Below the pieces are notes generated by a model. The model was given only the letters and a program-made list of their open reading frames with translations. It did no database searches and had not been told where the DNA came from. From an uncultured Collinsella sp. (GTDB taxonomy: Bacteria; Actinomycetota; Coriobacteriia; Coriobacteriales; Coriobacteriaceae): a stretch of DNA of 22,853 nucleotides. Where the stretch lies: positions 1-22,853 of the forward strand of contig CATVTM010000031.1 in assembly GCA_958346935.1 (NCBI GenBank). Reading direction: 5' to 3'. A program made the position numbers and the translations under genes. Below are positions 14,169-19,919 of the stretch, one piece after another (positions within the stretch are counted from its first letter, which is position 1; each line of letters starts with the position of its first letter).

Positions 14169-15254
14169 ATGCATATTCCCGATAATTATCTGTCCCCGCA
14201 GACCGATGCCGTTATGGCGGTGGCGATGGTGCCCGTTTGGGTCCATTGCATCAAAAAGGTACGCGCCACGCTCGATCGCGAGCACATGGCGTTCCTGGGC
14301 ATTTGCGCCGCATTCTCCTTTTTGCTCATGATGTTCAACGTGCCGCTGCCTGGCGGCACCACTGGTCACGCTGTTGGTGGCGCGCTCATCACGCTGCTGC
14401 TAGGCCCCGAGGCTGCTGCCATTGCAGTCTCGGTTGCACTCGCGCTGCAGGCGCTGCTGTTTGGCGACGGCGGCGTTCTGTCCTTTGGCGCCAACTGCTT
14501 TAACATGGCCTTTGTGCTGCCGTTTACCGCTGCTATCGTGTTCCGTGCGCTCAACAGCCGTCTGCACGACAAGAGCTGGGGCACCTCGGCTTCTGCCATC
14601 GTGAGCGGTTGGGTCGGCCTGTGCCTGGCGGCCCTGTGCGCGGCAATCGAGTTTGGTATTCAGCCGATGCTCTTCACCAACGCTTCGGGTGCTCCGCTGT
14701 ACTGCCCCTTCCCGCTGTCTGTTTCCATTCCGGCGATGCTGATCCCGCATATGCTGGTAGCCGGTGTGGTCGAGGGCGTGGCGACCGCCGCTATCTATGG
14801 CTTTATCAAGAAGACGGCACCGAGCTTTATCGTCGGCCCTGAGGCTTCCGACGGCCTGCTGGAGTCCGAGGGCGCAACCGCCAAGAAGACCTCGCTGGTC
14901 CCCACGCTCATCCTGGTCGCCGTGCTTGTCGTGGCCACGCCGCTGGGCCTGCTGGCCACGGGTGACGCCTGGGGTGAGTGGGACGCCGAGGGCGCCGCAA
15001 CTGCCGTCCAGGAGGCTGGCGATGACAGCCTGCAGGCTTCGGTCGGCCTCGATGCTCCGACCTTTGCCGATACACTGCCCACGGGCGATTATCTTCAGGC
15101 CTATTCCGAGGAGCAGGGTCTTGGCTTTGGCGGCCAGGCTGCCATGTATATCCTTTCGGGTGTGATTGGTGTGGCTGTGCTCACCATCGTATTCCGCTTG
15201 GTTTCGCTGACGGTTAAAGAAGGCGGAGCCCATGGCGACGGTCGAGCTGCCTAG
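14169..15254 (+). CDS. nikMN: Ni/Co ECF transporter, fused M-N subunit (CbiM/NikM + PDGLE), 361 aa
   Basis: This is the substrate-binding membrane part of a nickel/cobalt energy-coupling-factor transporter. ATG 14169 begins MHIPDNYLSP, the invariant N terminus of CbiM/NikM in which His2 and the free N terminus bind the metal; His67 in PGGTTGHAVG is the other conserved ligand. A TTG start four codons upstream is rejected. Residues 1-220 form the multi-helix M domain. Residues about 245-350 form a PDGLE (N-type) domain: helix, the ATPLGLLATGDAWGEW motif, an outer loop, and a final helix. Such M-N fusion and the AWGEW motif are common in nickel systems. It overlaps the next gene by 23 bp. The upstream NikR-like operator favours nickel over cobalt, an inference. 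Confidence 0.88.
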   Translation: MHIPDNYLSPQTDAVMAVAMVPVWVHCIKKVRATLDREHMAFLGICAAFSFLLMMFNVPLPGGTTGHAVGGALITLLLGPEAAAIAVSVALALQALLFGDGGVLSFGANCFNMAFVLPFTAAIVFRALNSRLHDKSWGTSASAIVSGWVGLCLAALCAAIEFGIQPMLFTNASGAPLYCPFPLSVSIPAMLIPHMLVAGVVEGVATAAIYGFIKKTAPSFIVGPEASDGLLESEGATAKKTSLVPTLILVAVLVVATPLGLLATGDAWGEWDAEGAATAVQEAGDDSLQASVGLDAPTFADTLPTGDYLQAYSEEQGLGFGGQAAMYILSGVIGVAVLTIVFRLVSLTVKEGGAHGDGRAA

Positions 15255-16068
15255 CTGGCTTGCGGCCGAGCAGCGTTACGAGCCCACGGGCGCTCGTCAT
15301 CGCGTGATGCAACAGAACGTCCTGCACCTGGCGAGCCTGCTTGAGCGGGTTCGCCTGGGCGGCGGCGCACACGAGGGCGGGTCGATTATCGACCGAGCCC
15401 TTTCTTCCGTTTCGGCGCCAGTGCGTTTGGTGGGGATGTTCGTCTGCGTCCTGTGCGTGTGTCTGACGCAAAGCCCCCTGTATCTGATGCTGATGGCGTC
15501 AATCGCGTTGGTGCTGGTAGCGGTGCGCCCGGTGCGCGGGCTACGCGCGACCTTTGTGCCGGCGCTTGGCGCCGCGGGGTTTGCCGTGGTTTTGGCGCTA
15601 CCTGCCCTGCTGCTGGGTGCTTCTGCCACGGGCGCCATGCTCAAGATTGCGCTCAAGACCTTCATTAACGTGACGCTGGTGCTGGGCGTTTCGTGGACGC
15701 TCACCTGGAGCCGCATGTCGGCGGCGCTCAAAATGCTGCATCTTCCCGACGAAGTTATCTTTACGTTTGATATGGCGCTCAAGCACATCGAGGTACTGGG
15801 ACGCACGGCGCACGATCTGTGCGAATCGGTCATGCTGCGCAGCGTTGGCCGTGCGCCTGAGGGATTTTCGCGTACCGATTCGATCGCGGGTATCATGGGC
15901 ATGACCTTTATCAAGGCGATGGAATGCAGCCACGCGATGGACGAGGCTATGCTTTGCCGCGGCTTTGCCGGTGCGTATCCGGCGCCCGCGCGCGCCGGGT
16001 TTGGCTGGCGCGATGCGGTCTATGCGGCCGGCATGGCGCTGCTGGCAGTGTTGTGCGCCGTGCTGTAG
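15232..16068 (+). CDS. nikQ: ECF transporter T component (CbiQ/NikQ), 278 aa
   Basis: This is the transmembrane coupling subunit that links the ATPase to the metal-binding M subunit. ATG 15232 has GGCGGAG just upstream and overlaps the end of the M-N gene by 23 bp, indicating coupled translation. A polar N-terminal segment (1-62) is followed by membrane helices (about 64-84, 85-100, 108-135, 140-155) and a cytoplasmic coupling-helix region carrying the two arginine motifs of T proteins: around ESVMLRSVGR and DEAMLCRGFAG. A last helix ends at the C terminus (AAGMALLAVLCAVL). The length fits the family. The metal specificity follows the M subunit, so nickel is likely but cobalt is possible. Confidence 0.87.
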   Translation: MATVELPSWLAAEQRYEPTGARHRVMQQNVLHLASLLERVRLGGGAHEGGSIIDRALSSVSAPVRLVGMFVCVLCVCLTQSPLYLMLMASIALVLVAVRPVRGLRATFVPALGAAGFAVVLALPALLLGASATGAMLKIALKTFINVTLVLGVSWTLTWSRMSAALKMLHLPDEVIFTFDMALKHIEVLGRTAHDLCESVMLRSVGRAPEGFSRTDSIAGIMGMTFIKAMECSHAMDEAMLCRGFAGAYPAPARAGFGWRDAVYAAGMALLAVLCAVL

Positions 16069-16114
16069 GCGCTGCTGGTTCTGGTTGGGGATGCAAATAG
16101 GGAAGGGCGACGTT

Positions 16115-16885
16115 TTGACGATCGATATGAATAGCGCGGCGGGCACGAACGGTGCGGGCGGCGCCGAGGTCGCGCCGCTCATCGAGCTGCGCGACGTGGT
16201 GTTCTCCTATACGGGGCATACGGTTGTCGATGGCGTGTCGCTGCAGGTCGATCGTGGTGAACTCGTTGCCTTGCTCGGTCCCAACGGCTGCGGTAAGACG
16301 ACGATTATGCGCCTTATCAACGGCCTTGAAATCGCGGACGCAGGGATATACCTGTTTGACGGGCACGTGATCGATGCGGCATATCTCAAGGATTCCGCAG
16401 CCGCTCATCGTTTTCATCAGCGCGTGGGCTTTGTGTTCCAGAATGCCGACGCCCAGCTGTTCTGCGCTACGGTGGGCGAGGAAGTTGCTTTTGGCCCCGC
16501 GCAGATGGGACTGCCGACAGACGAGCTCGAGCGCCGCGTCCGCGATGCCATGGAGCTGTTCCAGGTTGCCGATCTGGTCGATGCCTCGCCCTATCAGCTT
16601 TCGGGCGGGCAAAAGAAGCGCGTTGCGCTGGCTGCGGTGGTGTCGATGAACCCGGATATCTTGGTCCTCGACGAACCTACCAATGGGCTCGACGAGGATT
16701 CATGCGACATCGTGGTCAACTTCTTGCTGGCTTACGTCGCGGCGGGTAAGACGGTTTTGATGAGTACGCACCATCAAGATTTGGTGCGCCGCCTGGGGGC
16801 CCGTGCCATCTATATCGATCGATATCACCATGTGGTCGAGGCGCCCGTGCCGTCGTATGGAACCGAAAGCGGTGCTACAGAATAG
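16115..16885 (+). CDS. nikO: ECF transporter ATPase (CbiO/NikO), 256 aa
   Basis: This ATP-binding subunit powers metal uptake. It contains Walker A GPNGCGKTT (55-63), Q-loop FVFQN (Q109), ABC signature LSGGQKKR (162-169), Walker B ILVLDE (182-187) with D-loop NGLD, and switch histidine in STHH (H219). The Q-loop context NADAQLF is typical for ECF ATPases. I chose TTG 16115 because GGAAGGG lies seven bases upstream; ATG 16091 (8 residues longer) and ATG 16127 (4 shorter) lack a good ribosome site. The gap from nikQ is 46 bp. Only one ATPase gene is present, so it presumably forms a homodimer. It ends the operon; a GC hairpin follows at 16906. Confidence 0.92.
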   Translation: MTIDMNSAAGTNGAGGAEVAPLIELRDVVFSYTGHTVVDGVSLQVDRGELVALLGPNGCGKTTIMRLINGLEIADAGIYLFDGHVIDAAYLKDSAAAHRFHQRVGFVFQNADAQLFCATVGEEVAFGPAQMGLPTDELERRVRDAMELFQVADLVDASPYQLSGGQKKRVALAAVVSMNPDILVLDEPTNGLDEDSCDIVVNFLLAYVAAGKTVLMSTHHQDLVRRLGARAIYIDRYHHVVEAPVPSYGTESGATE

Positions 16886-16905
16886 TTGCTGCGTAGAGCG
16901 TGCGT

Positions 16906-16924
16906 AGCCGCCCGCGCGGCTTTG
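16906..16924 (+). terminator. Weak hairpin after nikO
   Basis: AGCCGC (16906-16911) pairs with GCGGCT (16916-16921) over a CCGC loop, followed by only three T. It is a possible weak terminator of the nik operon and abuts the next promoter. Confidence 0.35.
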
Positions 16925-16930
16925 CCGTGA

Positions 16931-16939
16931 TGGTATAGT
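16931..16939 (+). promoter_or_regulatory. Extended -10 promoter of the phospholipase C-like gene
   Basis: TGGTATAGT is a good extended -10 element. No -35 is visible because the upstream 20 bases form the GC hairpin. The predicted leader is about 20 nt. Confidence 0.5.
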
Positions 16940-16965
16940 TATCCAGGTTTTTTATGGGGGTGGCT

Positions 16966-17814
16966 ATGCCAAGCTGGAACATTCATATCGCTCAGACGGA
17001 GCGCTTGCTGGCGCGTGCTGGTGTGCTTGCCGATAGCGTTCGTGACCGCAATGCCTTTTTGTTTGGCTGCGTGGTTCCGGATATCTTCGTGGGCTATATG
17101 GTTCCCGGTATCGCCGATCCCATTCCGTACCGCATTACGCACTTTGCAAAGCCTGAGCCTATCCCTAAGCCGCGCGAGCACGAGTTCTGGGATACCTATG
17201 TGGCGCCGCTGCTTAAAGGCGTACCCGCGGGCGAACCCGCTGAGGCTACCTCGATTATCGAGGAGCGCGAGCGACTGAACCGCGTGCACTATCCCCAGCG
17301 CTACAGGGATGCCGAGCCGGTTGTCGGTCCCGGCGCTAGTGAGTTCTCGCTTGCGTCCGAAGATGTGGCGCAGTCGCTGCTCGATTTAACGCTGGGCGTC
17401 TGGTCGCATCTGGTGGCCGATACCGTATGGAATACGCGCGTGAATCAGTACCTGGAGGCGCACGGCGGCAAGCCGTGCGAGGAATTCCGCATTAAAAAGC
17501 AAGGTGACTTTGACTGGTTTGGTAAGACGCTCGGCATCGTTTCGATTCCGCGCGCGACCGATCGCCTGTATACTGCGGCGACGCGTTTTGGGCAGTATCC
17601 CATCCATAAGGAGTATGTGCTCAAGACCATTGGCGTTATGCACGAGATTGTGCGCGAAAACCCCGGTGAGCCCGATCATCCGCCGTATCGCCTGCTAACC
17701 GAGGAGTTCTTCGATGCAACATTTACCGAGGTCATCGAGCTAACCGAGGCAGGATTTGCGGCTCGCGTTGCTGCTTCTGACGTTCCCGCAGTCCCCCTGA
17801 TCGCTAGCTGCTAG
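16966..17814 (+). CDS. Zinc-dependent phospholipase C-like protein, 282 aa
   Basis: The start is taken at ATG 16966 because GGGGGTGG lies just before it and MPSWNIH is the usual beginning of this family; ATG 16954 is an alternative four codons upstream. Zn-dependent phospholipase C fold features: His7 near the N terminus, GCVVPDI (Asp39), THF (His59) and the core helix GVWSHLVADTVWN with H148-xxx-D152. These residues are spaced as metal ligands. There is no signal peptide, unlike secreted clostridial toxins, so this is the broadly distributed cytoplasmic relative, annotated by similarity, with unknown substrate. Family membership is fairly sure; enzyme activity is not. Confidence 0.8.
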   Translation: MPSWNIHIAQTERLLARAGVLADSVRDRNAFLFGCVVPDIFVGYMVPGIADPIPYRITHFAKPEPIPKPREHEFWDTYVAPLLKGVPAGEPAEATSIIEERERLNRVHYPQRYRDAEPVVGPGASEFSLASEDVAQSLLDLTLGVWSHLVADTVWNTRVNQYLEAHGGKPCEEFRIKKQGDFDWFGKTLGIVSIPRATDRLYTAATRFGQYPIHKEYVLKTIGVMHEIVRENPGEPDHPPYRLLTEEFFDATFTEVIELTEAGFAARVAASDVPAVPLIASC

Positions 17815-17948
17815 CCAGCCGGCTTAACGGTGAACAGTTCATCCCAATTGACCAACAGCTCCCGTCGCAGGGCATCTTCGGTGGTACGCTCGACATCGGA
17901 AAGGTTCGCGATTGAACACAAATCGATGATGCGGCATACGAAGAAGGT
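17811..17948 (-). pseudogene. C-terminal coding remnant, 45 codons, no start
   Basis: On the minus strand an open frame runs from just after a TAG (17951-17949) to TAG (17813-17811). It reads fluently as protein (CRIIDLCSIANLSDVERTT then EDALRRELLVNWDELFTVKP) with codon use like real genes. It has no ATG or GTG start and no ribosome site, and its N-terminal side is cut off by the pyk terminator. It overlaps the last four bases of the phospholipase-like gene. I interpret it as the leftover C terminus of a deleted gene; the family is not recognised. It could also be chance. Confidence 0.4.
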
Positions 17949-17950
17949 CT

Positions 17951-17990
17951 AAAAAAGGGCCCGGAAGGCAAAGCCTTCCGGGCCCTTTGC
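17951..17990 (-). terminator. Rho-independent terminator of pyk
   Basis: A perfect 16-bp stem (17973-17988 with 17954-17969) and 3-nt loop, followed on the minus strand by six T (17956-17951). It lies 28 nt after the pyk stop. The stem is flanked by AAA/TTT and may also stop transcripts coming from the phospholipase-like gene. Confidence 0.9.
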
Positions 17991-18016
17991 AATGCAAGTG
18001 TGCTTGCAAGTGCGAT

Positions 18017-19477
18017 TTAGCGCACCTGAGCGACGTAAGCGACATTGGTCGAGGAGACCTTGTCCTCGAGCTGGACGCTCATGCGGGGATCGCCGGCGGT
18101 GGCGACGGTCAGATCGCCGGCCTCGACGTAGCCGAGCTCCTTAGCGGTCTCGATCGCCTTGACGATCGTGCCGTTGACCGTACCCTGGGTAATCTCGGCC
18201 TGGTGCGGGATAACGCCCCAGTACATGATCATCTGCTGGACGGCCCACTCGTGGCGGGAGAACGCGCAGATCGGCATGTTGGGACGGAAGTGCGAGATCA
18301 GGCGAGCGGTACGACCGGTGGTCGTCGGCACGGTGATGCACTTGGCGCCAACGGTGGTGGCCATGTTCACAGCGGACATACCCACAACGTTGTTGACGAC
18401 GCGGGTGCCGTGAGCATCGGCCGGAACCTCGAGCGGAGCGTGAGCCGGGAGGTACTTCTCGGTCTCGAGAGCAATGCTGGCCTGCATCTTGACGGCCTCG
18501 ACCGGGTACTTACCGGCAGCGGACTCGCCAGAGAGCATAACGGCGTCGGTGCCGTCGTAGATGGCGTTAGCAACGTCGGCAACCTCGGCGCGCGTCGGGC
18601 GCGGGTTCTGCTGCATGGAGTCGAGCATCTGCGTAGCAGTGATAACGGGCTTGTAGGCCGCGTTGCACTTGGCGATGATCTCCTTCTGGATATGGGGAAC
18701 GAGTTCGGGCTTGATCTCGATGCCCAGGTCGCCACGGGCGACCATGATGCCGTCGGAAGCCTCGAGGATCTCGTCAAAGTTCTCGACGCCCAGGGCGCAC
18801 TCGATCTTCGGGAAGATCGTCACGTGCTCGCCACCGTTCTCGCGGCAAAGCTCGCGGATGCCGCGGACGGACTCGCCGTCACGGATGAAGGAAGCGGCGA
18901 TGTAGTCGATGTTCTCGGTCAGGCCAAAGAGGATGTCCTGACGATCGCGCTCGGTGATGGCGGGCAGCGAGATGTTGACGTTGGGCATGTTGACGCCCTT
19001 GCGCTCGCCGATCAGGCCGTCGTTCTTGACGACGCAGGTCATGTCCTGGCCGTCGACGGACTCGACCTCGAGGGCAACCAGGCCGTCATCGATCAGGATG
19101 AGGGAGCCCTTCTCGACCTCGGAGGGCAGAGCCAGGTAGTCGAGGGAGATGTGCTCGGCGGTGCCGTGGAAATCCTCGGACGTGGGCTGAGCAGTGACGA
19201 CGATCTTGTCGCCGGTCTTGACGGCAACCTTCTTGCCGTCGACCAGAAGGCCGGTGCGGACCTCGGGGCCCTTGGTGTCGAGCAGGATGCCGACAGGCAG
19301 ACCGAGCTCCTTGGAAATACGACGGACGCGCTCGATGCGACCGTGGTGCTCGTCGTAGGAGCCGTGCGAGAAGTTAAAACGGGCGACGTTCATGCCCGCC
19401 TTGATCATCTCGCGGATGGTCTCGTCGCTATCGCAGGCGGGACCCATGGTGCATACAATCTTAGTGCGCTTGTACAT
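18017..19477 (-). CDS. pyk: Pyruvate kinase, 486 aa
   Basis: Pyruvate kinase converts phosphoenolpyruvate and ADP to pyruvate and ATP, the last step of glycolysis in the cytoplasm. The signature is clear: N-terminal TKIVCTMGPACDS, substrate loop NFSHGS (35-40), LLDTKGPE (65-72), the active-site block IFPKIE with Lys224 and Glu226, ARGDLGIEI with Asp250, and PVITATQMLDSM. The B domain (about 73-165) and C-terminal regulatory domain (about 345-486) are present. The extra PEP-utilising C-terminal domain of some Gram-positive enzymes is absent. GGAGG sits 5 nt before ATG 19477. It is a single-gene unit with a strong terminator. Confidence 0.96.
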   Translation of the reverse strand: MYKRTKIVCTMGPACDSDETIREMIKAGMNVARFNFSHGSYDEHHGRIERVRRISKELGLPVGILLDTKGPEVRTGLLVDGKKVAVKTGDKIVVTAQPTSEDFHGTAEHISLDYLALPSEVEKGSLILIDDGLVALEVESVDGQDMTCVVKNDGLIGERKGVNMPNVNISLPAITERDRQDILFGLTENIDYIAASFIRDGESVRGIRELCRENGGEHVTIFPKIECALGVENFDEILEASDGIMVARGDLGIEIKPELVPHIQKEIIAKCNAAYKPVITATQMLDSMQQNPRPTRAEVADVANAIYDGTDAVMLSGESAAGKYPVEAVKMQASIALETEKYLPAHAPLEVPADAHGTRVVNNVVGMSAVNMATTVGAKCITVPTTTGRTARLISHFRPNMPICAFSRHEWAVQQMIMYWGVIPHQAEITQGTVNGTIVKAIETAKELGYVEAGDLTVATAGDPRMSVQLEDKVSSTNVAYVAQVR

Positions 19478-19540
19478 TCAGACCTCCATCTGACATCGTC
19501 TTGCGCTGATAGATAAACCATAAGAAATAAAATCGAGTTG

Positions 19541-19546
19541 ATTATA
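19541..19546 (-). promoter_or_regulatory. -10 element of pyk
   Basis: TATAAT on the minus strand, about 64 nt before the pyk ATG. The -35 is weak (TTGGGG with 19-bp spacing), so strength or activator dependence is uncertain. Confidence 0.45.
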
Positions 19547-19771
19547 ACGAAATACCGACCGAATACCCCAAAAAAACGACCGTATGCCGATTAAGAAGTT
19601 CATTTTTTGCGGGAAAAACGGTATATGCAAAAATTTTACCAACTGCTCTTACCGCTGCTATCTGGGCGATATTTCAGTTTGACGAAGTGCCGAAGAAAAA
19701 ACGTTTTACCAACATTGAGCATCACACGGTCTGCACCGTTGCACTCGAGCCGTGTTTCCAATTGGAATGTT
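19547..19771. other. AT-richer divergent intergenic region, no gene seen
   Basis: This region is richer in A and T than the rest. It contains TTTTACCAAC twice (19634-19643 and 19704-19713), an ACGGT-CTGC-ACCGT hairpin near 19729-19742, and a perfect 12-bp palindrome TTCCAATTGGAA (19756-19767) just upstream of the predicted -35 of the Ca2+-ATPase. A small ORF here has no ribosome site and is not accepted. Confidence 0.5.
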
Positions 19772-19801
19772 TTGGCTAGACGCGCCGCTTTGGGGTACCA
19801 T
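19772..19801 (+). promoter_or_regulatory. Promoter of the Ca2+-ATPase
   Basis: TTGGCT (19772-19777), an 18-bp spacer and TACCAT (19796-19801). The predicted start near 19808 leaves a 112-nt leader that holds exactly the two hairpins described next. Confidence 0.5.
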
Positions 19802-19807
19802 AGCTCC

Positions 19808-19919
19808 ACTATCAACTGCCGCTCAGCACGGCAGCCTTGATGAGCCCTTGCCCTTCTCCTGGGAATTATGATCGGGCATCAATCTGCTGAGTGGCCCGAA
19901 TCCCAGGAGGGGACTCTAT
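19808..19919 (+). ncRNA. Structured leader of the Ca2+-ATPase, candidate cis-regulatory RNA
   Basis: Hairpin 1: stem 19816-19821 / 19829-19834 (6 bp) with loop CTCAGCA (19822-19828). Hairpin 2: stem CTCCTGGGA (19856-19864) / TCCCAGGAG (19901-19909), 9 bp, plus inner stem TCGGGC (19872-19877) / GCCCGA (19894-19899), 6 bp; its 16-nt apical loop contains TGCTGAG (19885-19891), the exact complement of the whole hairpin 1 loop. The ribosome site AGGAGG (19905-19910) lies in hairpin 2, so translation should be off when it forms. An alternative helix, TTGATG..CCC (19837-19847) with GGGCATCAA (19874-19882), excludes the inner stem. I do not recognise it as a known riboswitch class. The structure is seen in sequence; the switching is inferred. 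Confidence 0.6.

Noticed and set aside
17987..19516. 509-aa plus-strand ORF opposite pyruvate kinase
   Set aside because: Pyruvate kinase on the minus strand is certain. The opposite reading is a shadow with no ribosome site or domain.
19607..19840. Small 77-aa ORF in the pyk/ATPase intergenic region
   Set aside because: It starts with TTG, has no ribosome site, and its end overlaps the conserved-looking hairpin of the ATPase leader.
19808..19919. yybP-ykoY (Mn2+) riboswitch in front of the ATPase
   Set aside because: Considered because such riboswitches often precede P-type ATPases, but the conserved GGGGAGUAG-like and second-loop sequences are not present.
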